The notes: generated by a model from the letters alone, not told the origin. Shown: positions 1 to 7,520, counted from the stretch's first letter. The stretch is 7,721 nucleotides of DNA from Bacteroidales bacterium UBA4073 (GCA_002383425.1 DFYV01000039.1:2205-9925); one strand, 5' to 3'. Translations and numbers: made by a program.

Positions 1-245
1 ATATTGCTCCCAACATTACCCTTTACGCTTTTTAGAGGTAAAAATGATTTTCCGCCATCGGCCGAATAGAAAGGCGAAATGGTAAATTGCTGACCAACCG
101 CCTCACCCGCAATGGCATACTCAAGAGTAATTTTATCGCCAATTTGCTTAGGGATTAGCTTGCTAAACTCCTGCGCTTGAGCGCTGAAAAGCAAACCCAC
201 AATACTCCATAATGAGAGAAGTGTACCTTTGATAAATGTTTTCAT
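1..245 (-). CDS. Secreted protein, N-terminal part only (cut by window edge)
   Basis: I translated this gene directly: 81 complete codons are inside the window and the rest lies to the left. The start is well fixed, because the same frame has a TAA five codons upstream (258-260) and no other start codon between. Residues 1-24 form a typical Sec signal peptide: a basic start (MKTFIKG), a hydrophobic stretch and a probable cut after AQA (residues 22-24). There is no lipobox cysteine. The mature part contains FYSADGGKSF (59-68) followed by PLKSVKGNVG (70-79). From memory, this resembles a beta-sandwich segment common in exported Bacteroidota proteins, where it precedes varied C-terminal domains, so the function cannot be read from this fragment. 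It follows the 281-1321 gene after 35 bp on the same strand and is probably co-transcribed with it. Export is well supported; the family is not known. Confidence 0.75.
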   Translation of the reverse strand, partial: MKTFIKGTLLSLWSIVGLLFSAQAQEFSKLIPKQIGDKITLEYAIAGEAVGQQFTISPFYSADGGKSFLPLKSVKGNVGSN

Positions 246-259
246 TGTACCAGCTATTT

Positions 260-279
260 AAGTTTTACATATAAAACTT
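260..279 (-). other. Small AT-rich intergenic hairpin between two secreted-protein genes
   Basis: AAGTTTTA (260-267) and TAAAACTT (272-279) are perfect inverted copies of eight bases with a four-base loop. On the minus strand the hairpin begins just after the TAA of the upstream gene (281-283) and ends about 14 bases before the next start codon. No T-run follows it on that strand, so it is not a convincing terminator. It could affect mRNA stability or translation between the two genes, or be chance in AT-rich DNA. Confidence 0.3.
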
Positions 280-280
280 T

Positions 281-1321
281 TTACCACATGCTATTCATTT
301 GACCTTTAAGATTGAGGTCAAACTTCAACGTATCATTATCAAATTTAATGCCGTTAATTTGAAGTGTGGATGTAAACGAAGCTATTTCGCGAGCCAAACG
401 CACTGTACCATTACTGTACTGCTGGTTAACATTTTTCAGCTTAACGCCATAAGGCTGAGTGTTTAACATGATAGTAAAAAGCATTTGTCTCAATAGGATA
501 CTCCATAAACCGTTGTAGGTTACCAAAACCTGATTACGCGCCGAGTCATTGGGCATGATATAGGAGTACGGGAAAGCAGGATATTCCATATCCACGCCAT
601 CGAAGTTTGAAACGCTGAGGAACTTATTACCTTTCTCCCGGAAAAGAAATTCCGACCCTGTAATTTTTTGGTCTGGGGCAAACAGGTAATTTTTCATTTC
701 GAATTCGGCTTGGTTATCTTCCGCCCCATTGAAACTTGCCGATACAAAAAAAACAGAGGCATTGGCAATTAATGGGTAAAGCGTATCGGGTGAGAAAACC
801 AGCTGCGGGTCGTACCTGACCATAACTACATACTCATTGTAACGTGTAAAGTGAGTATCGAGCACCGCAAACATGGCATCGGAGACCTTTCGTTGGGCCG
901 ATAGCTTAAAGTAAATATCAAACCGCTCGTTCAGGTTAGTGTAACGCTGAACCTCTTTGGCATCGGTATATATATCCTTAAAATACTGAATTGTACATTC
1001 TTCATTTAGTAAAGCTAACGATTTTGCCCGGAGTATTGCTTGCTTTTTGGCATCTTCAGGGAGCATATCCGGATCGGATACCCCTAAGGCTAAATAGCCT
1101 GTTCCTTGTTGCAATGGATTAAAAAACCATGCTGGCATGGTGTCGGGGTAGTAGCTTAAACGCTTGACATTCTTAAAGCTATTTTGCGATTCCTGCTCAT
1201 TTGATGTTTCCTTTTCGAGAACTTTCTGGAATCGCTCCTTATCCTGTGCATAAGCATTTATGCTGATAGCAACTACCAGTACTAATGCTACTGTAATTTT
1301 AGGGGTCATAGTGCAAATCAT
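281..1321 (-). CDS. Exported LPP20-like protein of unknown function
   Basis: This 346-residue protein has an N-terminal signal peptide: a hydrophobic stretch VALVLVVAISI (residues 11-21) followed by NAYAQD, with probable cleavage after AYA (23-25). There is no lipobox cysteine, so it is likely periplasmic or outer-surface. The ATG at codon 5 (base 1309, MTPKITVAL) gives a more typical signal peptide than the first ATG at 1321 and may be the true start. The early mature region reads PAWFFNP (63-69), YLALGVSDP (76-84), then an alanine- and lysine-rich helix AKKQAILRAKSLALL (91-105). The pattern of a Pro/Trp/Phe stretch, a 'GY.A.GVS' strand and an Ala-rich helix recalls LPP20-type exported proteins. 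That link is by eye and moderate at best; the rest, to residue 346, is unrecognised. It is first of a pair with the secreted protein downstream and is divergent from rmuC. Confidence 0.75.
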   Translation of the reverse strand: MICTMTPKITVALVLVVAISINAYAQDKERFQKVLEKETSNEQESQNSFKNVKRLSYYPDTMPAWFFNPLQQGTGYLALGVSDPDMLPEDAKKQAILRAKSLALLNEECTIQYFKDIYTDAKEVQRYTNLNERFDIYFKLSAQRKVSDAMFAVLDTHFTRYNEYVVMVRYDPQLVFSPDTLYPLIANASVFFVSASFNGAEDNQAEFEMKNYLFAPDQKITGSEFLFREKGNKFLSVSNFDGVDMEYPAFPYSYIMPNDSARNQVLVTYNGLWSILLRQMLFTIMLNTQPYGVKLKNVNQQYSNGTVRLAREIASFTSTLQINGIKFDNDTLKFDLNLKGQMNSMW

Positions 1322-1377
1322 ATCAATACCTAAAATTACAAAATTCTTAATGTGTAGAGGTAGAAATCGCTATATTT

Positions 1378-1407
1378 TTTACCATTGAATGGGAAATGTA
1401 TGGTAAA
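1378..1407. promoter_or_regulatory. Inverted repeat in divergent intergenic region (possible operator)
   Basis: TTTACCAT (1378-1385) and ATGGTAAA (1400-1407) are a perfect eight-base inverted repeat with a 14-base spacer. The half-sites are 22 bp apart centre to centre, close to two helical turns, which would suit a dimeric regulator. The repeat lies between the minus-strand exported-protein gene and rmuC. No regulator gene is in the window, and chance cannot be excluded in AT-rich DNA. Confidence 0.3.
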
Positions 1408-1413
1408 CTGCCT

Positions 1414-1431
1414 AAACTTGTTGACAACTTT
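1414..1431. promoter_or_regulatory. Imperfect palindrome in divergent intergenic region
   Basis: The 18 bases read AAAC-TTGT-TG-ACAA-CTTT. The inner TTGT/ACAA and outer AAA/TTT arms are symmetric, with one C/C mismatch in each half. It lies six bases beyond the 1378-1407 inverted repeat. It could be a second operator. No good Bacteroidota TAnnTTTG promoter box was found in 1322-1516 on either strand, so the promoters of this region remain unplaced. Confidence 0.25.
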
Positions 1432-1516
1432 CTGAAATTAATTCAAAGAATATCGCCGATTTTAGTAATTTTAAAAGATAAAGTTTAAGATATAACAACC
1501 TGATAAACATAGATAT

Positions 1517-2986
1517 ATGGAATTGATTATTGCCATTGCAGCATTTGGAGTGGGAGCACTGGTGGTTTACCTGATATTAAAAGGTAAAATTGTTAATACT
1601 GCTGAACAACAAAAACTGATTGAGGAGTTTACGGCAAAAGTGAATCGGTTGAGTTCTGAGAACGACATTTTAGCCGACAGAAACCGTTATGCCAATGAAA
1701 ACATTAACATATTGCAAACCACCTTAGCGCAACGTGATGAGGAAAGGGTAAGCCTCACTGGCAAAGTTTCGTCGCTTGAAGCATCGCTTCAGAACTCCAA
1801 TAAAGCGATTCAGGAACTAAAGCAAGAGTTAGAAAAAATTAAAGGTGAATTCGAGGCCAAACAGCTTCAACTTGAACAGGCACGGTACAAAGGAGTGGAG
1901 CTGGAAAAGGAAAATATCTACCTAAAGGAATCGCTCGAAAAACAGAAAAAAGACTTAGAAGCCATAGGTGAACAGTTTACCAAGGAGTTTAAGTTACTGG
2001 CCGACCAGATTCTTGAGGATAAATCGCAACGATTTACCAAGATGAATGCGGAAACAATCGACAGGCTGCTAAAACCACTGGACGAAAACATCAAACAGTT
2101 CCAAAAGCAAGTACAGGAGGTTTACGAAAAGGAAAGCAGGGAACGGTTCTCGTTGGGCGAAAAGGTTAAGGAGTTGAGTGATCTTAACCGTACCATTAGC
2201 CAGGAGGCTAAAAATTTAACCGAAGCGTTAAAGGGACAAGTAAAAACCCAGGGGAACTGGGGCGAAATGATTCTTGAATCCATCCTATCCAAATCGGGAC
2301 TAGTTAAGGGACGCGAATACACAGTTCAGGAATCGGTTACCGACGAGGAAGGCAAACGCTATCAACCCGATGTAATAATCTCATACCCCGATAACCGTAA
2401 GGTTGTGATCGACTCAAAGGTTTCGCTGCTTGCCTATGAGCGCTACTATTCAGCATCAACCCCATCGGAACAGCAACAGGCAGCAAACGATTTGATGCAA
2501 TCAGTAAAACGTCATATCGATGGCCTATCGGCAAAAAATTATGCCGATATGGTGGAATCGCTCGATTTTGTCATGATGTTTATTCCAATTGAACCGGTTT
2601 TTATGCTGGTTATGGAACGCGACCCATCGATATGGAACTATGCTTACGACCGCAGGGTACTGCTTATTAGCCCCACCAATTTAATTGCAGCACTTAAGCT
2701 GATTTACGACCTGTGGCAGCGCGAATACCGTAACCGCTATGCAGAGGAGATTGCCAAAAAGGGTGGGCAGCTCTACGACAAGTTGGTTGGCTTTTTAGAA
2801 AACTTTCACCAAATAGGCGATAGCCTCATCAAGGCTAAAAAAACCTACGATCAGGCTCTAGGACAGCTAAAGGAGGGAAAGGGTAATGTAATTGTGCAAG
2901 CTCAACAGCTACGCCAATTAGGAGCTAAGGCAAAGAAAAATATTCCCGAAGAATTTATTGAGATGGACAACGAGTTAGATGAGTAA
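1517..2986 (+). CDS. rmuC: RmuC family DNA recombination protein
   Basis: The product has 489 residues, typical of the RmuC family, whose members are linked to limiting rearrangement at inverted repeats; the exact biochemical activity is poorly defined. Three parts are visible. A single N-terminal membrane segment (about residues 2-22, ending VVYLILKGK) would anchor the protein to the inner membrane facing the cytoplasm. A long heptad-rich coiled coil covers about 28-235 and is full of Glu, Lys, Gln and Leu. The conserved core begins with GNWGE (246-250), followed by QPDVII (283-288) and VVIDSKVSL (296-304). The core looks like a PD-(D/E)XK nuclease site, with Asp285 and Asp299-Ser-Lys301 as candidate catalytic residues and Glu250 a further conserved acid; all are intact. 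The C-terminal tail is acidic (EEFIEMDNELDE). The gene is divergent from the exported-protein gene and 73 bp ahead of the glycosyltransferase, with no functional link apparent. Confidence 0.95.
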   Translation: MELIIAIAAFGVGALVVYLILKGKIVNTAEQQKLIEEFTAKVNRLSSENDILADRNRYANENINILQTTLAQRDEERVSLTGKVSSLEASLQNSNKAIQELKQELEKIKGEFEAKQLQLEQARYKGVELEKENIYLKESLEKQKKDLEAIGEQFTKEFKLLADQILEDKSQRFTKMNAETIDRLLKPLDENIKQFQKQVQEVYEKESRERFSLGEKVKELSDLNRTISQEAKNLTEALKGQVKTQGNWGEMILESILSKSGLVKGREYTVQESVTDEEGKRYQPDVIISYPDNRKVVIDSKVSLLAYERYYSASTPSEQQQAANDLMQSVKRHIDGLSAKNYADMVESLDFVMMFIPIEPVFMLVMERDPSIWNYAYDRRVLLISPTNLIAALKLIYDLWQREYRNRYAEEIAKKGGQLYDKLVGFLENFHQIGDSLIKAKKTYDQALGQLKEGKGNVIVQAQQLRQLGAKAKKNIPEEFIEMDNELDE

Positions 2987-3059
2987 AGCATAACAAAATT
3001 CAATGGATATCGTATTATTTAAAGTTTTGGTATTACCTTAGTAGATTAATTTACCACGA

Positions 3060-3977
3060 ATGATTTCGATTTGCATACCGGTTTACAATTTTGACGTTAC
3101 TGAGCTGGTTAATGAGTTGCTGGCTCAAGCCAACCGGTTACAATACCCCATTGAAATTCTTTTATTCGACGATCACTCGCACAGCTACTTCCGTAATCGC
3201 AACTCACAACTTGCCTCGCATTCCCTGGTCAACTACCTTGAGTTTGATTTTAACATAGGACGTTCAAAAATACGCAACCGTTTGGCCGATGTGGCCAAAG
3301 GGCAATGGTTACTATTCCTCGACTGCGATGTAATGGTAGATGATCCCAACTACCTCAAAAGCTATATCGATAATCTGCACTACGCAAAGGTTATTTGTGG
3401 GGGTAGAAAATATGGACCTAAGCCATTCCGACCGGAACTACAGCTCCGATGGAAGTATGGGGTAAAACGTGAATGCCGATCGGCCTATGCCCGCCAGCTT
3501 AACCCTTACAGCTCGTTCATTAGCGGCAACTTTATCATAGAGTATGACACATTCCAAAGAATTCAGTTCAACGAGGAATTATCAGGATACGGGCACGAAG
3601 ACACACTGCTTGGCCTTGACTTGAAGAAACAAAAAGTAGATGTTCTGCATATCGACAATCCAACTATCCACATGGGTTTAGATAGTAATCAGGAGTTTCT
3701 GAGTAAAACAGAGGAAGGTGTAAAAAACCTAACCAGGATATTGCAGATTATGCCCTGTATGCGAAGGGATATCGAAAAATCGATAACACTTCTAAAAGTA
3801 TTCCGTTTACTCAGAAAAATAGGCATGCTTTATCCACTTCGCTGGGTATCGAGGGTTTATACGCCATTGCTTCGCAAACAACTTAACAGCAGCAATCCCT
3901 CAATACTTTTAATGGATTTTTATAAGTTAACCTTTTTGGCAAAACTTTACACAAAAGGGTGGCGTGCGAAGCAATAA
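3060..3977 (+). CDS. Family 2 (GT-A) glycosyltransferase
   Basis: The product has 305 residues and transfers a sugar from a nucleotide-sugar donor, probably in surface polysaccharide or lipid-glycan synthesis on the cytoplasmic membrane face; donor and acceptor cannot be told from sequence. The GT-A fold is clear. It starts ISICIPVYNF (2-11), has the nucleotide-binding FDDHS (36-40), then NIGRSKIRN. The metal-binding DxD motif is LFLDCDVMV, with Asp88 and Asp90, and the catalytic-loop GYGHEDTLLG includes Glu180 and Asp181. The GHED form resembles the C-terminal GW/GHED motif of galactosyltransferase- and chondroitin-synthase-like enzymes. From about residue 225 to the end the protein is rich in Lys, Arg, Leu and Ile (for example LLKVFRLLRKIG), suggesting an amphipathic tail that touches the membrane. 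It follows rmuC by 73 bp and converges with der. No other glycan genes are in view, so its pathway is unknown. Confidence 0.9.
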   Translation: MISICIPVYNFDVTELVNELLAQANRLQYPIEILLFDDHSHSYFRNRNSQLASHSLVNYLEFDFNIGRSKIRNRLADVAKGQWLLFLDCDVMVDDPNYLKSYIDNLHYAKVICGGRKYGPKPFRPELQLRWKYGVKRECRSAYARQLNPYSSFISGNFIIEYDTFQRIQFNEELSGYGHEDTLLGLDLKKQKVDVLHIDNPTIHMGLDSNQEFLSKTEEGVKNLTRILQIMPCMRRDIEKSITLLKVFRLLRKIGMLYPLRWVSRVYTPLLRKQLNSSNPSILLMDFYKLTFLAKLYTKGWRAKQ

Positions 3978-3990
3978 CCATGGATGAGCA

Positions 3991-5298
3991 TTACTTTTCG
4001 CGGAAATATATCTGAATGGGCACACCGGAAAAGTTAAAGCGTTCCCTAAGCCTATTTTCGATAAAACGTTTATAGGGGTCTTTTACGTACTGGGGCAGGT
4101 TACAAAAAAATGCAAACTGAGGGGTTGGAGTAGGCAACTGGGTAACATACTTTATTTTTACCAATTTACCCTTATAAACAGGGGGTTCCTTAACTTGTAA
4201 TATTTCCTGCAAAAAAACATTCAACTCCGAGGTAGAAATTCGGCGTTTTCGGTTTTGGTAAACCTGCATGGCTGCCTCAATAACCTTGAAAACACGCTGT
4301 TTGGTCAAGGCCGACGCAAAAATGATTGGTACGTCGTTGAAAGGTGCTATACGCTCCTTAATAAATTTGGTATAATCATCAACCGTTTTATTGTTCTTTT
4401 CAACCAGATCCCACTTGTTAACCACCAGCACAACGCCTTTCCTATTGCGGATAATAAGGCTGAAAATATTCATATCTTGCCGTTCTAATCCCTGAGTGGC
4501 ATCAACCAGTAGCAGGCAAACGTCGGAACTCTCAATGGCCCTAATCGAACGCATCACCGAGTAGAACTCCAAATCCTCCTTTACCCTGGTTTTACGGCGA
4601 AGGCCGGCGGTATCGACAAAAATGAAATCGTAACCGAACTTACGGTAATGGGTATCAATGGCATCGCGGGTTGTACCAGCCAAAGGGGTAACAATGTTAC
4701 GCTCCTCACCAGTAAAGGTATTGATAAGCGACGATTTACCAACATTAGGACGCCCAACAACCGCAATGCGTGGAACCTCATCCTGTTCATCGGTTTGACT
4801 GGCATCGATGAAATGTTTAACCATGTCATCGAGCAAATCGCCAGTACCGGAACCATTTATGGACGAAACGCACCAAGGATCACCCAAGCCAAGGCTGTAA
4901 AACTCTCCCACCTGCATACGGATGGTATTATTATCGACCTTGTTGGCAATCAGGTAAACAGGTTTTGAAGTACGCCGCAGTATTTCGGCCACTTGCACGT
5001 CCATATCGGTAATACCCTGCTGGGCATCGACCAGAAAGGTGATCACATCGGCCTCTTCGATAGCAATAAGAACCTGCTTACGAATTTCCTCCTCAAAGAT
5101 ATCATCGGAATTCGCAACCCAACCACCCGTATCGATCACGGAAAACCCCTTTCCGTTCCAATCGCTTTTGCCATAGATGCGGTCGCGGGTAACCCCCGAA
5201 ATCTCATCGACAATGGCATTACGCCAACCTACCATTCGATTGAAAAAGGTAGATTTGCCCACATTGGGTCTTCCTACAATTGCAACTATGTTTCCCAT
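3991..5298 (-). CDS. der: Ribosome-assembly GTPase Der (EngA)
   Basis: The product has 435 residues, normal for Der, an essential GTPase with two tandem G domains that acts in maturation of the 50S subunit. G domain 1 shows GRPNVGKST (9-17), the switch Thr37 in GVTRDR, DTGG (56-59) and NKVD (119-122). G domain 2 shows GRPNVGKSS (182-190), GTTRD (208-212), DTAG (229-232) and NKWD (294-297). The C-terminal KH-like domain covers about 350-435 and ends [11 protein letters not shown]. All nucleotide-binding motifs are intact, and the start lies directly before the usual [13 protein letters not shown] beginning. It is last in the rluB-like/era/der cluster, 44 bp behind era, and a hairpin at the era stop may affect its expression. 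Its 3' end faces the glycosyltransferase gene with 13 bp between, leaving no room for a separate terminator. Confidence 0.97.
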   Translation of the reverse strand: MGNIVAIVGRPNVGKSTFFNRMVGWRNAIVDEISGVTRDRIYGKSDWNGKGFSVIDTGGWVANSDDIFEEEIRKQVLIAIEEADVITFLVDAQQGITDMDVQVAEILRRTSKPVYLIANKVDNNTIRMQVGEFYSLGLGDPWCVSSINGSGTGDLLDDMVKHFIDASQTDEQDEVPRIAVVGRPNVGKSSLINTFTGEERNIVTPLAGTTRDAIDTHYRKFGYDFIFVDTAGLRRKTRVKEDLEFYSVMRSIRAIESSDVCLLLVDATQGLERQDMNIFSLIIRNRKGVVLVVNKWDLVEKNNKTVDDYTKFIKERIAPFNDVPIIFASALTKQRVFKVIEAAMQVYQNRKRRISTSELNVFLQEILQVKEPPVYKGKLVKIKYVTQLPTPTPQFAFFCNLPQYVKDPYKRFIENRLRERFNFSGVPIQIYFREK

Positions 5299-5316
5299 TG
5301 CCAGAATATCGTTATT

Positions 5317-5335
5317 AAAATGGTAAAAAATGGTA
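5317..5335. repeat. Two direct copies of AAAATGGTA between era and der
   Basis: AAAATGGTA occurs at 5317-5325 and 5327-5335, ten bases apart. On the transcribed minus strand this gives two TACCATTTT units, which supply T-runs downstream of the hairpin at the era stop. It may only be an AT-rich duplication. Confidence 0.4.
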
Positions 5336-5338
5336 TCG

Positions 5339-5359
5339 ATGGCTACAAAGGGTAGCCAT
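5339..5359 (-). terminator. Hairpin across the era stop codon (possible attenuator)
   Basis: ATGGCTAC (5339-5346) and GTAGCCAT (5352-5359) form a perfect eight-base stem with a five-base loop. The stem spans the last codons and TAG stop of era (5343-5345). On the minus strand a run of six T lies at 5330-5325, about eight bases after the stem. That spacing is longer than in a textbook intrinsic terminator, so a partial terminator, an mRNA end-protecting element or a processing site is more likely than full termination. It sits where it could lower der relative to era. Confidence 0.4.
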
Positions 5360-6224
5360 AACGTTTTAGTTTACCCTCATCGTTTCGCCAGTTGGGGTCA
5401 ACCTTAACGTAAATCTCTAAGAATACTTTTTTCCCCAGGAAGTTTTCCAGTTCGAGTCGGGCTTCGGTTCCAACCTTTTTGAGCATACGACCCTGACTGC
5501 CAATGATAATAGATTTTTGCGATTCGCGATCCACAAAAATCAATGCCCTTATCCTGTCAATTGCCTCAGACTCCTTGTACTCCTCTATTTCCACCTCAAC
5601 CGAGTAGGGGATTTCCTTTTGGTAGTTAAGCAGAATTTTTTCACGAAGGATTTCAGCGGCGAAGAAACGTAGGGTTTTATCGGTTAATGTGTCCTTGGGA
5701 AAATACTCAGGCCCTTCGGGCAACTTTTCCACAATCATATCAACTAAGGCTTTGATGTTGAAGTCATGAAGTGCAGAAATTGGAACTATATTGGCCTTGG
5801 GCATCATCTGCTTCCACTGATCGAGCAACAGGGTTACCTTTTCCTGCGTGGACAGGTCAACCTTGTTGATGGCCAGAATAATAGGAATATCTATTTGCTG
5901 AAGTTTATCGAGGAATTCCTTGTTTTTGTTTGGGGTTTCAACTGTATCGGTGATGTAAAGTATAACATCGGCATCCTCAAGGGCCTGCTCTACAAACCTC
6001 ATCATGGCCGATTGTAGCTTGTAAGCGGGTTTTAGTACCCCTGGCGTATCGGAATAGATAATCTGAAAATTATCGCTATTAACAATACCCATAATACGAT
6101 GGCGAGTGGTTTGCGCCTTGCTGGTAACAATAGAAATGCGCTCACCCACCAAGGCGTTCATCAGGGTCGATTTACCCACATTGGGATTACCAATAATATT
6201 AACAAAACCCGATTTATGTGGCAT
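5343..6224 (-). CDS. era: Ribosome-assembly GTPase Era
   Basis: The product has 293 residues, the usual length for Era, a GTPase that binds near the 3' end of 16S rRNA and checks 30S subunit maturation. The G domain shows GNPNVGKST (12-20), the switch region [10 protein letters not shown] (34-43), DTPG (59-62), NKVD (120-123) and SAL (150-152). The C-terminal KH domain holds the RNA-binding GxxG loop as GSQG (242-245), and the protein ends RYGYPL. All key residues are present. The start ATG is supported by the close fit of [19 protein letters not shown] to the family. It begins 19 bp after the pseudouridine synthase stop and ends 44 bp before der, so the three genes very likely share a transcript. 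Confidence 0.97.
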   Translation of the reverse strand: MPHKSGFVNIIGNPNVGKSTLMNALVGERISIVTSKAQTTRHRIMGIVNSDNFQIIYSDTPGVLKPAYKLQSAMMRFVEQALEDADVILYITDTVETPNKNKEFLDKLQQIDIPIILAINKVDLSTQEKVTLLLDQWKQMMPKANIVPISALHDFNIKALVDMIVEKLPEGPEYFPKDTLTDKTLRFFAAEILREKILLNYQKEIPYSVEVEIEEYKESEAIDRIRALIFVDRESQKSIIIGSQGRMLKKVGTEARLELENFLGKKVFLEIYVKVDPNWRNDEGKLKRYGYPL

Positions 6225-6243
6225 GGCTTTAGATGATTAAATC

Positions 6244-7449
6244 TTAGTAAAACCTATTCATCTTGAGCATGTTAACCTCCTTTTCGGTGAGGAATCGCCA
6301 CTTCCCGCGGGGTAGGTTCTTTTTGGTTAAGCCGGCAAAGTAAACCCTGTCGAGCTTTGTTACCCTATAGCCTAACGATTCAAAAATACGTCGAACAATA
6401 CGGTTTTGTCCGCTATGAATTTCGATTCCAATCTCTGAGCCATCGCTACCCTCAACATAGTCGATGGCATCAACCTGAATCTTTTCATCATCGAGCTCAA
6501 TGCCTTTGAGTATTTTATCCAAATCGTTGGGGTTTACCTTGCGGTCAAGTCCAACATGGTATATTTTACGTTTTTTGAAACTTGGATGGGTAAGCCTGGT
6601 GGTCAGTTCACCGTCGTTGGTGAGAAGCAACACGCCAGAACTATTGCGGTCGAGCCTACCCACGGGGTAAACGCGTACATCGCAGGCACCCTCAATGAGC
6701 TCCATTACCGTGTGTTTGGCGTGAGGATCATCAACAGTGGTAACGTAATCTTTAGGTTTATTAAGCAAGATGTAAACCTTTCGCTCAGCGGTTAAACGTT
6801 TACCCTTATAGACTACCTCATCGTCGCGACGCACCTTGGTGCCAAGCTCGGTAACCACCTTGCCATTAACGGTAATCATACCGTTCGTAATTAGATCATC
6901 GGCCTCGCGGCGACTACAAATGCCGGAATTAGCGATAAACCTGTTAAGACGAATAATTTCATCGGGCGAATTTTTTGTAACCAAACCCTCGTCCTCAGAA
7001 TTATCGCGAGTATATCGCTTACTTTTGGTATCGTTGTAAGGTATATGCTTAACCAGTCTGCGACCATCTTTTTCACTACTACTGTTTCGCTTATGGTCAA
7101 CGCTATAAGACTTAGGGCTGATCTCATGCTTGATTTGGCTGAAATCGTCACCACCCTCATCGGTTTCCTTTTTCCATGAACGTGGTCGATATGTCCTAAC
7201 CTGAGGGGAATAATCATTCGGTTTTCTAAACTCATTACTGGGAGTACGTCGGCTTGTGTGCTTAAGTTCCGGTTTTTGATTGTCGGAACGGGAGTGTACT
7301 TGTTCTTGAGACCCGGAATCGCTTTCAGGGTTGTCATCAACCTTTTTTAGAGCAAGTGTTCTTGGCTTGTAAACTCTGGCAGGCTGATCATCGTGGGTGT
7401 TACTCCGCTTCGCGCGTTTAACATCCCTGTTAATGCTTTCTTTCTTCAT
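6244..7449 (-). CDS. rRNA pseudouridine synthase (RsuA/RluB family) with long N-terminal extension
   Basis: The enzyme isomerises a uridine in ribosomal RNA to pseudouridine. Two family domains are visible: an S4 RNA-binding domain beginning RLNRFIANSGICSRREAD (from residue 167 to about 226), and the catalytic domain with VGRLDRNSSGVLLLTNDG, where Asp267 is the catalytic Asp. GQNRIVRRIFESLGYRV, further on, is the other family signature. Residues 1 to about 160 are an extra low-complexity region rich in Lys, Arg, Ser, Asp and Glu. It is probably disordered and RNA-binding, with a repeated Y(K/R)PR motif at 27-30 and 87-90. The total of 401 residues is much longer than the roughly 230-290 of many RsuA/RluB enzymes. 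The start is fixed, since a TAA is the codon directly before the ATG. It leads the cluster with era and der. Choosing between RsuA, RluB and RluF specificity is not possible from sequence alone. Confidence 0.93.
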   Translation of the reverse strand: MKKESINRDVKRAKRSNTHDDQPARVYKPRTLALKKVDDNPESDSGSQEQVHSRSDNQKPELKHTSRRTPSNEFRKPNDYSPQVRTYRPRSWKKETDEGGDDFSQIKHEISPKSYSVDHKRNSSSEKDGRRLVKHIPYNDTKSKRYTRDNSEDEGLVTKNSPDEIIRLNRFIANSGICSRREADDLITNGMITVNGKVVTELGTKVRRDDEVVYKGKRLTAERKVYILLNKPKDYVTTVDDPHAKHTVMELIEGACDVRVYPVGRLDRNSSGVLLLTNDGELTTRLTHPSFKKRKIYHVGLDRKVNPNDLDKILKGIELDDEKIQVDAIDYVEGSDGSEIGIEIHSGQNRIVRRIFESLGYRVTKLDRVYFAGLTKKNLPRGKWRFLTEKEVNMLKMNRFY

Positions 7450-7468
7450 TTATCTATTTAATTTTTAA

Positions 7469-7498
7469 CTGATTACAGCTAACGCTTTAGCTATTCAG
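7469..7498 (-). promoter_or_regulatory. Imperfect palindrome at the predicted 5' end of the operon transcript
   Basis: AGCTAA (7477-7482) and TTAGCT (7487-7492) form a perfect six-base stem with loop CGCT. Outside it, CTGA (7469-7472) and TCAG (7495-7498) also pair, giving a 30-base imperfect palindrome. It starts a few bases downstream of the predicted promoter box (7504-7511) and about 20 bases ahead of the start codon. It could fold at the very 5' end of the mRNA, protecting it or controlling translation, or act as a DNA operator. Confidence 0.4.
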
Positions 7499-7503
7499 AA
7501 CTG

Positions 7504-7511
7504 CAAAAATA
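7504..7511 (-). promoter_or_regulatory. Bacteroidota-type -7 promoter box for the rRNA-maturation operon
   Basis: On the minus strand the bases read TATTTTTG followed by CA, an exact match to the Bacteroidota TAnnTTTG box. It lies 54 bases upstream of the pseudouridine synthase start and predicts transcription starting near 7500. No clear -33 TTTG element was found 19-21 bases upstream; that position falls in the first heptamer repeat block. Confidence 0.5.
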
Positions 7512-7520
7512 CAAATAAAA

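Noticed and set aside
1312..1325. A TATGATTTGC promoter-like string at the first ATG of the exported-protein gene
   Set aside because: The spacing between TA and TTTG is three bases, not two, and it overlaps the annotated start. It is too weak to call.
1421..1426. TTGACA, an exact match to the E. coli -35 box
   Set aside because: No TATAAT-like box lies 16-18 bases downstream, and Bacteroidota housekeeping promoters use a different consensus. The hexamer is part of a palindrome.
2122..2534. Minus-strand open frames inside rmuC
   Set aside because: They are antisense to the conserved nuclease-like core of rmuC, with no recognisable protein features.
2987..3059. A promoter for the glycosyltransferase (TTTTGG followed by TAATTTAC)
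   Set aside because: The downstream box matches TAnnTTTG poorly, and the spacing is short by about two bases.
3978..3990. A bidirectional terminator between the glycosyltransferase and der
   Set aside because: Only 13 bases lie between the stop codons, and no stable stem with a T-run is visible there.
4255..5355. Several plus-strand open frames opposite der (for example 4255-4488, 4648-4968, 4993-5355)
   Set aside because: They lie antisense to conserved G-domain motifs of der, and their translations show no recognisable domain. They are shadows of der.
6891..7340. A 149-residue minus-strand frame overlapping the pseudouridine synthase extension
   Set aside because: It is the same DNA in another frame, and its translation has no domain. 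The extension frame is continuous with the S4 and catalytic domains, so that one is real.
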